A stretch of DNA of 64,000 nucleotides from Roseburia intestinalis L1-82. GTDB taxonomy: Bacteria > Bacillota > Clostridia > Lachnospirales > Lachnospiraceae. The stretch spans positions 1,496,001 to 1,560,000 of the forward strand of contig NZ_LR027880.1 of assembly GCF_900537995.1 (NCBI RefSeq), read 5' to 3'. A program made the position numbers and the translations under genes. The notes below the pieces were generated by a model. That model saw only the letters and a list, made by a program, of their open reading frames with translations, did not search any database and was not told the DNA's origin. This document shows positions 17,561 to 26,077 of the stretch, in pieces; position 1 is the stretch's first letter, and each line of letters begins with the position of its first letter.

Positions 17561-18337
17561 TTGAATTTAGTTATCGGGTTACTGGTCCCGTTTCTGGGAA
17601 CTTCGTTGGGGGCAGCATGTGTTTTCTTTATGAAAAACGGGTTGAACCGTCTGGTACAGAAAGCACTGCTTGGTTTTGCATCCGGCGTTATGGTGGCGGC
17701 ATCTGTGTGGTCGCTGCTGATACCATCCATCGACATGTCAGAGGGAATGGGAAAATTTGCATTTTTACCGGCAGCAATCGGATTTATATTTGGAATCCTG
17801 TTTTTACTGCTGATGGACAAAATCATTCCGCATCTTCATATGAATGAAGACAAACCGGAAGGATTGCCAAGTCACCTAAAAAAAACAACCATGCTGGTAC
17901 TGGCTGTTACTCTTCATAATATACCGGAGGGAATGGCAGTCGGTGTTGTGTTCGCCGGACTTTTATCAGGAAACAACGGAATTACACTGGCGGGAGCATT
18001 TTCATTGTCCATAGGAATTGCAATTCAGAATTTTCCGGAAGGTGCAATTATATCGCTTCCGCTGAAAAGTGAAGGCGGCAGTACAAAAAAAGCCTTCTGG
18101 TATGGCGTGGCATCCGGTGTGGTAGAACCGATCGCGGCGGGAATTACGATTATTTTAGCCGGAATCATCACACATATGCTGCCATATCTGCTTGCATTTG
18201 CAGCAGGGGCAATGATCTATGTGGTCGTGGAAGAGCTTCTTCCGGAAGCATCAGAAGGAGAACATTCCAATATTAATACGATTGGATTTGCGGCAGGTTT
18301 TCTGATCATGATGATATTAGATGTCGCATTGGGATAA
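17561..18337 (+). CDS. ZIP-family metal ion transporter
   Basis: Inner-membrane importer of zinc or other divalent metals, 258 residues with about eight hydrophobic segments. The two diagnostic metal-pathway helices are present: HNIPEGMAVGV and QNFPEGAIISLP, with a variable cytoplasmic loop containing HLHMNED. Start is TTG at 17561 with GGAGG five bases upstream, nine bases after the thioesterase stop. Metal specificity cannot be inferred; ZupT/GufA-like is the closest description. Confidence 0.92.
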   Translation: MNLVIGLLVPFLGTSLGAACVFFMKNGLNRLVQKALLGFASGVMVAASVWSLLIPSIDMSEGMGKFAFLPAAIGFIFGILFLLLMDKIIPHLHMNEDKPEGLPSHLKKTTMLVLAVTLHNIPEGMAVGVVFAGLLSGNNGITLAGAFSLSIGIAIQNFPEGAIISLPLKSEGGSTKKAFWYGVASGVVEPIAAGITIILAGIITHMLPYLLAFAAGAMIYVVVEELLPEASEGEHSNINTIGFAAGFLIMMILDVALG

Positions 18338-18351
18338 AGGAGGAAATAAAT

Positions 18352-18702
18352 ATGCAGGACGATATAAGAGAACAGCTGATCAAACAGTTTCCATCAGATG
18401 TGGTAGAGATACTGGATCAGAGTGGTAAACCATACTATGGCTGTCCGACCTGTAAGAGGGCAGTTACAGTAGGAACTGATAAATGTCCGGGATGCGGACA
18501 GGTGCTTGCCTGGGATCATATCCGCAAGGAAAACCAAAAAAAGGGGACGATGACAGCAGTGTTGAAATTTGAGGTGGCAGGCGATTTTACAAAGGGAGAC
18601 TGCAGAAAATGTCCGCTTTCCTATATTGCGAAAGAAAAAAATGAAAATGTTTATGAATGTCCGTTGAAAATGCGTGCAAACTGTAAACTTGAGCTTATGT
18701 AG
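18352..18702 (+). CDS. Small cysteine-rich zinc-ribbon-like protein
   Basis: 116 residues of unknown function. Two CxxC knuckles (CPTCKRA and CPGCGQV) form a likely zinc ribbon, and a second Cys set (CRKCPLSY, ECPLKMRANC) lies in the C-terminal half. There is no signal peptide or membrane segment. AAAGGAGG precedes the ATG, and the gene is fourteen bases after the ZIP transporter, suggesting co-expression. I do not recognise the family. Confidence 0.75.
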   Translation: MQDDIREQLIKQFPSDVVEILDQSGKPYYGCPTCKRAVTVGTDKCPGCGQVLAWDHIRKENQKKGTMTAVLKFEVAGDFTKGDCRKCPLSYIAKEKNENVYECPLKMRANCKLELM

Positions 18703-18713
18703 AAAGGAAATTC

Positions 18714-19484
18714 ATGCGCGGTGTACAGATGGTCATTATAGCGGTCGGAGGCATTTTATTATTCTGGTTCTTCGCGCCGCTGTTATGCAAAGGAATTTTT
18801 AATATAGGAACGGCGACCGGGATTCTGATCTCGTTATTCCTGTTATGTTATGGAATTTTTTTCGGGCGTATGAACAGGAGAGCTTTGATATTGTGGAATG
18901 GCAGGAAAACACACTGGATATGTGTTTTCCTGCTTGTCCTTGTACTTATAATGATCATGACAGTGTTGGCAGAGACATTTCTGATGATCCACTCAGCATT
19001 ACACACTCCGCCGCAAAATACGACAGCTGTTGTTTTAGGATGCAGTGTAAAAGGTACAAAACCAAGCAGAATATTAGAGGAACGTATTGATGCTGCATAT
19101 GATTATCTGAGTGTAAATAAAGATGCAGTATGTATTTTGTCCGGTGGCAGAGGACCGGGTGAAGATATCACGGAAGCACAGTGCATGTATGAAGTGCTGA
19201 CAAAACGGGGAATCAGTGAAAATCGTCTGATTTTAGAAGAACGATCTACAACGACGGAAGAAAATTTAAAATATACCGGAGAAATTTTAAAAGACCGTGG
19301 ACTTGATATGACTGTGACACTGGTTACCAGTGAATTTCATGAATATCGGGCGAATCAGATGGCAGCCAGGCTGGGAATGAAAAGTTACAGTACCCCGGCA
19401 CATACATTTTTTGTATATTTTCCCACCTATTATGTGAGGGAACTGTATGGCATTTTATATTATGAATTGCGTCATTGGGATTAG
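18714..19484 (+). CDS. YdcF/SanA-like DUF218 membrane protein
   Basis: 256 residues with three or so N-terminal hydrophobic segments (residues about 5-25, 33-50, 68-92) followed by a DUF218 domain. The domain shows the fold's typical AVVLGCSVKGTKPSRILEERIDAA segment split by SGGRGPGED, then EERSTTTEEN and VTSEFHEYRA. YdcF/SanA proteins are linked to envelope integrity and bind nucleotide-like ligands, but the reaction here is unknown. Twelve bases after the zinc-ribbon gene, with GAAAGGAAATTC before the ATG. Confidence 0.88.
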   Translation: MRGVQMVIIAVGGILLFWFFAPLLCKGIFNIGTATGILISLFLLCYGIFFGRMNRRALILWNGRKTHWICVFLLVLVLIMIMTVLAETFLMIHSALHTPPQNTTAVVLGCSVKGTKPSRILEERIDAAYDYLSVNKDAVCILSGGRGPGEDITEAQCMYEVLTKRGISENRLILEERSTTTEENLKYTGEILKDRGLDMTVTLVTSEFHEYRANQMAARLGMKSYSTPAHTFFVYFPTYYVRELYGILYYELRHWD

Positions 19485-19547
19485 TGTGGAAGTATTTTTA
19501 TAAAAACAGTGCAGTAATAAAAAGTGGAATGTCAGAGAGAGGAAAAG

Positions 19548-20198
19548 ATGCCAGGAAAATATTATGCAGTAAAAAAAGGAAGAAAACCGGGAGTGTACCA
19601 GAGCTGGGCAGAATGTAAAGCGATGGTGGACGGCTTTCCTGGAGCAGTATATAAGAGTTTTAAAACAAGAGAAGAAGCAGTGGCTTTTGCCAAAGCTGCG
19701 ACATATACCGGAGCAGATGCTGCGCCAAAGATGCAAAATGCAATGAAGAAAACAATGCAGCAGGAAGATGGGGCAATGCCGTCTGTCTATGCGTTTGTGG
19801 ATGGTTCTTACAATGTGGCAACGCATGTCTACGGATATGGTGGCTTTCTGATTCATGATGGCATAAAAGAAGTGCTGCAGGGGAGTGATAAGGATGCAGA
19901 GATGGCAGCGATGCGCAATGTCGCAGGGGAAATCTGCGGCAGTATGGCTGCGATCAGAAAAGCGGTCGAATTAGGATTGCCGGAAGTAACGATTTATTAT
20001 GATTACATGGGAATCGAAATGTGGGCAACCGGTGCGTGGAAGTGCAATAAAAAAGGGACAGCAGCATACCGTGATTATGTGGCATCGGTGAGAAATGTGA
20101 TTGTGATCCGTTTTGTAAAGGTAAAAGGACATTCCGGTATCGATGGCAATGAGGAAGCAGATATGTTAGCAAAGCAGGCAGTGGGGAATGAGATATAA
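19548..20198 (+). CDS. rnhA: Ribonuclease H1 with hybrid-binding (viroplasmin) domain
   Basis: Cleaves RNA in RNA-DNA hybrids. The N-terminal hybrid-binding domain (residues about 1-45: KYYAVKKGRKPGVYQSWAEC, then FKTREEAVAFAK) is followed by a linker and the RNase HI catalytic domain. Acidic catalytic residues are visible in FVDGSYN, AEMAAMRNVAGEI, YYDYMGIEMW and GNEEADMLAKQA, with VKGHSGIDG before the last. 216 residues from the ATG at 19548, which has GAGAGAGGAAAAG upstream; the earlier ATG at 19524 lacks a ribosome site. Confidence 0.94.
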   Translation: MPGKYYAVKKGRKPGVYQSWAECKAMVDGFPGAVYKSFKTREEAVAFAKAATYTGADAAPKMQNAMKKTMQQEDGAMPSVYAFVDGSYNVATHVYGYGGFLIHDGIKEVLQGSDKDAEMAAMRNVAGEICGSMAAIRKAVELGLPEVTIYYDYMGIEMWATGAWKCNKKGTAAYRDYVASVRNVIVIRFVKVKGHSGIDGNEEADMLAKQAVGNEI

Positions 20199-20221
20199 AA
20201 CCGGAATCCGGGAGCAGATAT

Positions 20222-21325
20222 ATGGATAAAAAGTTAAAATATTATGATCTGATGGAGGACTTAAGAAAACAGATCGTTTCAGGAAAAATAAAGCCGGGAG
20301 AAAAACTGCCATCGGAAAATGAACTTTCCGGGACATATCAGGTAAGCAGACAGACTGTACGGAAAGCTCTGCAGATTCTTCAGAACGAGGGATATATTTA
20401 TGCGGAACATGGACGTGGAACGTTTTGTTCGGAGATGGCGAGACGCACGGGTGAAACAAAAAATATAGCAGTGGTCACGACATATCTGTCTGATTATATT
20501 TTCCCGAGAGTGATCCAGGGAATTGATAAAGTCCTTACGGAAAATGGATATAGTATTCTTTTAAAGAATACAAGAAATTCCAGAAATATGGAAGCAAAAT
20601 GTTTAGAAGAATTATTGCAGAAGGGAATTGATGGGCTGATCATAGAACCAAGCAAAAGTCAGATCTTCTGCAAACATATTAATTTATACCAGACGCTGGA
20701 TGAATATCGGATTCCATATGTATTTATTCAGGGCAGTTATGCGCAGCTTGCAGAAAAGCCCCATATCCTTTTAGATGACTGCCTTGGAGGATATCTGGTT
20801 ACAAGATATCTGATCTCACTGGGGCACCATCACATCATAGGGATATTTAAAGCGGATGATACGCAGGGACAGCAGCGGCACAAAGGGTATGTGCAGGCTT
20901 TACAGGAAGCAGGGATTGCGTATGACCCGGATAAAGTGGTATGGTTTTATACGGAAGACCGGAAAACGCATCCATATGAACAGATGTGTCATATGGCTAA
21001 GATGAGATGTGAGCATTTCTTTGACAGTGTGGTATCGTATAATGACCAGATTGCACTAGAGGTCATCCGGGCATTAGAGGATGAAGGACTTAAAGTGCCG
21101 GATGATGTTTCAGTGACAGGATATGATGATTCCTATCTTGCGTCAAGTGGAAAAGTGCCGCTTACCACGGTGGCGCATCCGCAGGAAAAATTAGGTGAAA
21201 TGGCTGCAGAACTTCTTCTTGGACTGCTGAAAGAGGGAAACATCCCGGAGTCAGAAAGACAGATCCTTGTAAAGCCGGAGTTAGTGATCCGGGAATCCTG
21301 CAGATCCCGGAAAAAGGAGGAATAA
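20222..21325 (+). CDS. AraR-like regulator (GntR wHTH plus LacI-type sensor)
   Basis: Transcription factor of 367 residues. The N-terminal GntR winged helix (residues about 5-75) shows LPSENELSGTYQVSRQTVRK and GRGTFCSE. The C-terminal half is a periplasmic-binding-protein fold as in LacI/AraR (VTTYLSDYIFPRVIQGI, DGLIIEPSKS, VSVTGYDDSYLASS). AraR proteins answer to arabinose, but no arabinose genes are nearby, so the ligand is open. The stop is three bases before nrdG, whose ribosome site lies inside this gene's end, so the two are probably co-translated. Confidence 0.9.
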   Translation: MDKKLKYYDLMEDLRKQIVSGKIKPGEKLPSENELSGTYQVSRQTVRKALQILQNEGYIYAEHGRGTFCSEMARRTGETKNIAVVTTYLSDYIFPRVIQGIDKVLTENGYSILLKNTRNSRNMEAKCLEELLQKGIDGLIIEPSKSQIFCKHINLYQTLDEYRIPYVFIQGSYAQLAEKPHILLDDCLGGYLVTRYLISLGHHHIIGIFKADDTQGQQRHKGYVQALQEAGIAYDPDKVVWFYTEDRKTHPYEQMCHMAKMRCEHFFDSVVSYNDQIALEVIRALEDEGLKVPDDVSVTGYDDSYLASSGKVPLTTVAHPQEKLGEMAAELLLGLLKEGNIPESERQILVKPELVIRESCRSRKKEE

Positions 21326-21328
21326 AAG

Positions 21329-21847
21329 ATGAACTATGCGCAGATCAAACCCTGTTCTATTGAGAATGGCACGGGCGTGAGGGTGTCTTTGTTTGTGTCC
21401 GGATGCAGACATCACTGCAAAGAGTGTTTTAATGAGGAAACATGGGATTTTTCTTATGGTAAGCCTTTTACAAAAACGACGGAGGATGAGATCGTGCAGG
21501 CGTTAGCGCCGTCCTATATTGCAGGGCTGACGCTGCTTGGCGGAGATCCGGGTGAGCCGGAGAATCAGCAGGGACTGCTTCCTCTGTTACAGAGAATAAA
21601 AAAAGAATTGCCGGATAAAAATATCTGGGCATACAGTGGATATCTGTATGAGGATTTCCTTCCGGGAGGAAAGGTGTATTGTGAGGCGTCAGAGCCCTTC
21701 CTGTCAATGATCGATGTTATGGTGGATGGACCTTTTATTTTAGAAAAAAAGGATATTTCCCTGAATTTCAGAGGATCTTCGAACCAGAGAATCATTGATG
21801 TACCCGAAACGCGAAAGAACCAGGAAATCGTATTACTGATGGAATAA
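21329..21847 (+). CDS. nrdG: Anaerobic ribonucleotide reductase activase
   Basis: Radical SAM enzyme of 172 residues that installs the glycyl radical on NrdD. The [4Fe-4S] cluster motif is SGCRHHCKECFNEETW, CxxxCxxC as in the family, followed by LLGGDPGEPEN (GGEP-like SAM loop). Start at 21329 is preceded by AAGGAGGAATAAAAG. Genetically separated from nrdD (14861-17050) by about 4.3 kb. Confidence 0.96.
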   Translation: MNYAQIKPCSIENGTGVRVSLFVSGCRHHCKECFNEETWDFSYGKPFTKTTEDEIVQALAPSYIAGLTLLGGDPGEPENQQGLLPLLQRIKKELPDKNIWAYSGYLYEDFLPGGKVYCEASEPFLSMIDVMVDGPFILEKKDISLNFRGSSNQRIIDVPETRKNQEIVLLME

Positions 21848-21867
21848 AGAAAATGAAATGGAGAGTA

Positions 21868-21916
21868 GTGTGAAAAATAAGATTTTTCACACACAAGATT
21901 TGTGCTTGCGCACAAA
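21868..21916 (+). repeat. Two consecutive perfect hairpins
   Basis: GTGTGAAAAAT-AAG-ATTTTTCACAC (21868-21892) is directly followed by TTTGTGC-TTGC-GCACAAA (21899-21916). Both are perfect palindromes between nrdG and the small membrane protein gene. Neither ends in a clear T-tract. Confidence 0.6.
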
Positions 21917-21957
21917 CTTGAGATGCCCTGAGGAACGGGCTAGAAATGGAGAGTAAA

Positions 21958-22206
21958 ATGAAGTTTTCATGGAGAATGATTGCTGCGGCTTTTAGTTATG
22001 CATTAGGTGTATTAGGCTGGTGTTATGTAGGTGGCTATAAGATCCTGACCGGTCCGGTGAGAGGACTGATCCTTGCACAGATGGCGGGAAGTATGTCTTT
22101 GGGACGACTGGTGGCGGCCCTGATCGAGGGATTTATATATCTTTCGCTGGCAGGCGGAGTCTGGTGCATTGGGTATATGTTAAGTAGTCATTTCAGGGAA
22201 GATTGA
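21958..22206 (+). CDS. Small two-helix membrane protein
   Basis: 82 residues with two predicted membrane helices (about residues 7-25 and 55-75). No recognised family. The ATG at 21958 has GGAG six bases upstream and is preferred to the ATG at 21946. It sits between nrdG and fliB, in the same direction. Confidence 0.65.
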   Translation: MKFSWRMIAAAFSYALGVLGWCYVGGYKILTGPVRGLILAQMAGSMSLGRLVAALIEGFIYLSLAGGVWCIGYMLSSHFRED

Positions 22207-22235
22207 TAAATACATAGAGAGGAACAAAAAGAAAA

Positions 22236-23309
22236 ATGGTTTTTAGAGTGCCTTCATATTATAAGAATTTTCGGTGTATTGCGGACAAATGTCCGGATAA
22301 TTGCTGCAGAGGATGGGAAATTGATATTGACGAAGATACCCTGGATTATTATAAAGATCTGAAAGGACCGATGGCAGAAAAAATCCGTGCGTCGATCAGC
22401 GAGGATGGAAGTTTTGTATTGAATGAAGAGGGATGGTGCCCGCTTCTGAATGAGAAAGGACTCTGTGAGGTGTGTCTGACTTTAGGGGAGGATTCGCTTT
22501 CAGAAGTATGCACAGAGTATCCGAGGTTTACAACGGAGTATCCGAAAACAAGAGAAAAAGTTTTATGTCTATCCTGTGGAGAGGTTGGAAGAATTGTCTT
22601 TTCAGATACAGAACAGATCGGATTTGATGAGCAGATCCTCTCGGAGGACTATGATGAATATGAGTGGGAAGATGGCGATGATGAGCTTGCAGAAAAACTC
22701 GAATCAGTAAGGTCGCATGCAATCGGACTGCTTCAGGATCGCAGCCGCCCGATTGCAGAGCGTATCGCGGTGTATCTGAATTACTGCTGTCAGATGCAGA
22801 AAGAATTATTTGAGACAGTACCCAAAGAGGAGGAACCGGAAAAAATCAGCCTGTATGAGGCATTTCTACAGCGGCTGTCCCAATACGAGGAGCTTGAATC
22901 CATCGGTGATGCATGGTCTGGGATGGAAGAAGAGCTGAAAGCTTTTTATCATGAAGAAAATTATGAAAAGACACATCGTGCTTTCATGGAAGCGCAGATG
23001 GAAAATGAATATCAGTATGAACATCTGATGGTATATTATACTTTCCGCTATTTTATGAGGGCATTCTACGATAATAATCTGCTTGAAAAAGCTCAGTTTG
23101 CAGTTGCCTCATTTTTGATGGTGCGTGATATGGATGTTATGGTCTGGATGAAAAACGGACAGAAATTTGATTTACAGGATCGCATAGAAACAACGAAAGT
23201 TTACGCAAAAGAAGTGGAACATTCGGAAGAAAATATTGAAATGTTAGGGGAATCATTTTTGTTTGAAGATGTATTTTCCGTAAAAGGTCTGCTTGCACAG
23301 ATTATGTAA
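22236..23309 (+). CDS. fliB: Flagellin lysine-N-methylase family protein (FliB)
   Basis: Predicted to methylate lysines on flagellin or a similar surface protein using SAM. The N-terminus carries the family's cysteine signature (residues about 8-25: FRCIADKCPDNCCRGWEIDI). More conserved cysteines follow in GWCPLLNEKGLCEVC, SEVCTEYPRF and VLCLSCGE, which are proposed cluster or metal ligands. 357 residues, typical length. No flagellar gene is present in the window, so the flagellin target is inferred from family only. The ribosome site is a distant GAGAGG. The region after the stop contains a shared terminator. Confidence 0.85.
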   Translation: MVFRVPSYYKNFRCIADKCPDNCCRGWEIDIDEDTLDYYKDLKGPMAEKIRASISEDGSFVLNEEGWCPLLNEKGLCEVCLTLGEDSLSEVCTEYPRFTTEYPKTREKVLCLSCGEVGRIVFSDTEQIGFDEQILSEDYDEYEWEDGDDELAEKLESVRSHAIGLLQDRSRPIAERIAVYLNYCCQMQKELFETVPKEEEPEKISLYEAFLQRLSQYEELESIGDAWSGMEEELKAFYHEENYEKTHRAFMEAQMENEYQYEHLMVYYTFRYFMRAFYDNNLLEKAQFAVASFLMVRDMDVMVWMKNGQKFDLQDRIETTKVYAKEVEHSEENIEMLGESFLFEDVFSVKGLLAQIM

Positions 23310-23376
23310 AAAATAAGCCGGGTGACAGGGCACCTGACAGCTTTCATAAGCTGACGGCCTGATCAACCGGCTTTTA
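23309..23376. terminator. Bidirectional hairpin after fliB and the 43-residue ORF
   Basis: AAGCCGG (about 23316-23322) pairs with CCGGCTT (23368-23374), enclosing an inner AGCTTTC/ATAAGCT stem. A T-run follows on the minus strand, so termination of the small minus-strand ORF is clearest; plus-strand termination of fliB is weaker. Confidence 0.65.
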
Positions 23377-23505
23377 GTATCTGCCTGTGAGAAAATGCAG
23401 GAAAGATACAGGTTTTTTTCCAGCGGCTTTTGTCTCGTCGATATATTTCTCATAGAAAGAAATAACTTCGCAAAAAGACATTGCCGGATCGATTGCATAT
23501 GTCAT
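23374..23505 (-). CDS. 43-residue small protein
   Basis: A short ORF, MTYAIDPAMSFCEVIS... to ...FLHFLTGRY, with a near-perfect ribosome site AAGGAGGTGT five bases before the ATG (23505) and a terminator directly after its stop. These translation and termination signals make it more likely real than chance. No membrane segment or known motif; one cysteine. It is the only minus-strand gene in the stretch and faces fliB. Function unknown. Confidence 0.6.
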   Translation of the reverse strand: MTYAIDPAMSFCEVISFYEKYIDETKAAGKKPVSFLHFLTGRY

Positions 23506-23785
23506 ACAATACACCTCCTTATTTGTTTTCTATAATATAGCACAATGCATCGGGAAAAACGACAAAAAATAATATGAAAGATTGTACAATATATACAAAA
23601 ATGGAATGAGTGAATGAAAAATTCACAAAAACAGAAAAACAACAAGTGGGTATTTTTACTGATTTTTACAGAATGAAATTGTATAATATTACTTAAGAAA
23701 TAAAAAATGAACATTTTTTTTCATAAGGAACAGGTAAAATAAAAAAATTATACAAAATATTTCTGACCTGGGAAAAGGGGAGAAT

Positions 23786-24541
23786 ATGGAACAGGGAGAA
23801 GCAGTCCGCAGACGTGAAGCGGAAAAGAGGAAAAACGAAGCGAGAAGAAGAAGACAGAAAAAGCGGAAAAGGCAGCAGATGTTTGCGCGCAGTGTGATGG
23901 TTCTGACAGGAGCTGTATTTGTGGGCGTTATTTTGTATGGGGGATGGCGTCTGTCCCACAGGACGGCACAGGCGCAGGAAGAGATCGTGGCAGAGGAAAC
24001 GAAATATATTGCAGACCGCCCGGATTTTTCTGTGGAGCTTTTAGACTACAATGAATATTCAAGACCGGGAACGGCACTGGAAAAAGTAAACGGGATCGTC
24101 GTGCATTATACGGCAAATCCGGGAACAACGGCACAGCAGAACCGGGATTATTTTGAAGGACTGGCACAATCCGGGGAGACACATGCAAGCAGCCATTTTG
24201 TCATCGGAATCAGTGGGGAGATCATCCAATGCATTCCATGCAATGAAATCGCATATGCTTCGAATGAGAGAAATGCCGATACGATTTCCATAGAGTGCTG
24301 TATTCCGGATGATACGGGGAAATTTACGGATGCGACTTATGGATCGCTGGTTCATCTGGTGACATGGCTGATGGGACGTTATGATCTGACTACGGATAAT
24401 GTGATAAGACATTATGATGTAACAGGAAAGGCATGTCCGAAATATTATGTGGAAAATGAGGCTGCATGGGAGCAGTTTAAGTCGGATCTTGTCGATTACA
24501 TAGAGACCAACGGTATTGCAAAAACAGAGGAAATACAGTAA
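23786..24541 (+). CDS. Membrane-anchored N-acetylmuramoyl-L-alanine amidase (Amidase_2)
   Basis: Peptidoglycan hydrolase of 251 residues. A strongly basic N-terminus (residues 1-31, RRRRQKKRKR) precedes one signal-anchor helix (residues about 34-55), placing the domain outside. The Amidase_2/PGRP domain (about 85-240) has the zinc ligand His in GIVVHYTANPG, SSHFVIGISGEI, and the second His and Cys in IRHYDVTGKACPKYY. Cuts the bond between MurNAc and L-Ala of stem peptides. GGGGAGAAT precedes the ATG. The upstream gap 23506-23785 is AT-rich and shows no further gene. Confidence 0.9.
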   Translation: MEQGEAVRRREAEKRKNEARRRRQKKRKRQQMFARSVMVLTGAVFVGVILYGGWRLSHRTAQAQEEIVAEETKYIADRPDFSVELLDYNEYSRPGTALEKVNGIVVHYTANPGTTAQQNRDYFEGLAQSGETHASSHFVIGISGEIIQCIPCNEIAYASNERNADTISIECCIPDDTGKFTDATYGSLVHLVTWLMGRYDLTTDNVIRHYDVTGKACPKYYVENEAAWEQFKSDLVDYIETNGIAKTEEIQ

Positions 24542-24574
24542 AATGAGAGTATCAATTATGTCGAAGGAAGCAGT

Positions 24575-26071
24575 ATGATAGAGAAATATTACGAAGCATT
24601 ACAAAAAAGAGAAAACCTCCGCGAAAACCTTGTTGGGCTGCGTGCCCAGATCAAAGATGAGGCGGCAAAAGAGCAATTTGTATCGATGATCGGGGATGGC
24701 GGATTGCTGTTAGAATTATTAGAGGAAGAAGATCCAAAGGTGCGCAAAAATGTGGCGATGATCCTTGGGGAACTGGAATGGATGGGGGCTGCAGATGCAC
24801 TTGTTACGGCATATGAAAGGGAGCAGACTCTTTTTGTAAAAAGCACGTATTTAAAGGCACTTGCTTATCTTGACATTACGGCATATCAGGAACGGTTCAA
24901 AACGAGAATGGAAGAACTTCTTTCTTATACCCCGGCAGCAGAAGAAAAAAAGCATATTGATGAGGAAGTCCGCGCACTTAGCAGACTGTTGGAAAAGGCA
25001 GAAGAAAGCACAGGCCACACTTTTACGGGATTTAAAAACCCGCATGAGATGCTGCTGCTGACGGGACATGCGCGTACGGATGTGACATTAAAGGAAATCG
25101 GGGTACTTCCGGCGGATATCCGGAGAAAAACGGCGAAACATCCGCTTGGAGTGGCAGTGTATACAAAGGATGTACGCGCTATGGCGAACCTTAGAACTTA
25201 CCGTGAACTATTGTTTCCAATTCGTTTAAAACAGGAAGCAGAACAGGCAGAAGTGCTGGCGGATGAGGTGTGGCAGAGCGGTATTGGGGATTTCTTAAAG
25301 GAGTGTCATAAGCAGGGTACGCCGTTTCGGTTCCGCGTGGAGATCCGGGCTGATATGGAGAATGACAAAAGAGCTTCTTTTGCGAAAAAGTTTGCGATAC
25401 AGTTAGAGCGTGTGTCGGCGAGATGGCTGATCAATTCGACCGGTGATTATGAGACAGAGATTCGTCTGATAAAGAAAAAAGATGGAAGTTTTGCACCATT
25501 TTTAAAATTGTATACCATTCCGATGCGACGTTTTTCCTACCGGAAAAATGTGGTGGCGGCATCTATCCATCCATCACTTGCAGCGATGCTTGTATCGCTG
25601 GCAAAACCCTATCTGAAAGAGAACGCACAGATTTTAGATCCGTTTTGCGGAGTCGGCACGATGCTTATTGAGAGGGACATTGCACAACCGGCAAGAGAAA
25701 AGTACGGAATCGATATTTTTGGACCGGCGATCGAAGGCGCAAGGGAGAATGCCTCATTAGCAGGGGAAAAGATCAATTTTATCCATAGAGATTATTTTGA
25801 TTTTAAACACGATTATCTGTTTGATGAGATTATTACCAATATGCCGGTGAGGGGCAGACAGTCGCGCGGTGAGATGGATGCACTTTATGCTTCCTTTTTC
25901 GAAAAATCAAAAGAAATCTTAACACCGGGTGGAGTAATGATTTTTTATTCGAATGAAGAAGGCATGGTAAAGAAACATCTTCGTTTACATTCAGAATACA
26001 GGCTGATACAGGAATTTGTGATTTCGGAAAAGCGTCATTTTAGTCTGTATATCGTTGGAATAAAGGGGTAG
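24575..26071 (+). CDS. HEAT-like repeat/UPF0020-type RNA methyltransferase fusion
   Basis: 498 residues. The N-terminal about 150 residues are helical with HEAT-like pairs (LLEEEDPKVRKNVAMILGEL and the segment after it). A middle region (about 155-340) resembles substrate-binding parts of THUMP/TRM11-like proteins. The C-terminal SAM-methyltransferase core shows motif I DPFCGVGTMLIERDI, GIDIFGPAIEGARENA and the catalytic-type loop ITNMPVRGRQ in place of the NPPY/DPPY motif. A nucleic acid, most likely tRNA or rRNA, is the probable substrate. GAAGGAAGC precedes the ATG; 34 bases after the amidase. Confidence 0.8.
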   Translation: MIEKYYEALQKRENLRENLVGLRAQIKDEAAKEQFVSMIGDGGLLLELLEEEDPKVRKNVAMILGELEWMGAADALVTAYEREQTLFVKSTYLKALAYLDITAYQERFKTRMEELLSYTPAAEEKKHIDEEVRALSRLLEKAEESTGHTFTGFKNPHEMLLLTGHARTDVTLKEIGVLPADIRRKTAKHPLGVAVYTKDVRAMANLRTYRELLFPIRLKQEAEQAEVLADEVWQSGIGDFLKECHKQGTPFRFRVEIRADMENDKRASFAKKFAIQLERVSARWLINSTGDYETEIRLIKKKDGSFAPFLKLYTIPMRRFSYRKNVVAASIHPSLAAMLVSLAKPYLKENAQILDPFCGVGTMLIERDIAQPAREKYGIDIFGPAIEGARENASLAGEKINFIHRDYFDFKHDYLFDEIITNMPVRGRQSRGEMDALYASFFEKSKEILTPGGVMIFYSNEEGMVKKHLRLHSEYRLIQEFVISEKRHFSLYIVGIKG

Positions 26072-26077
26072 AGGGAA

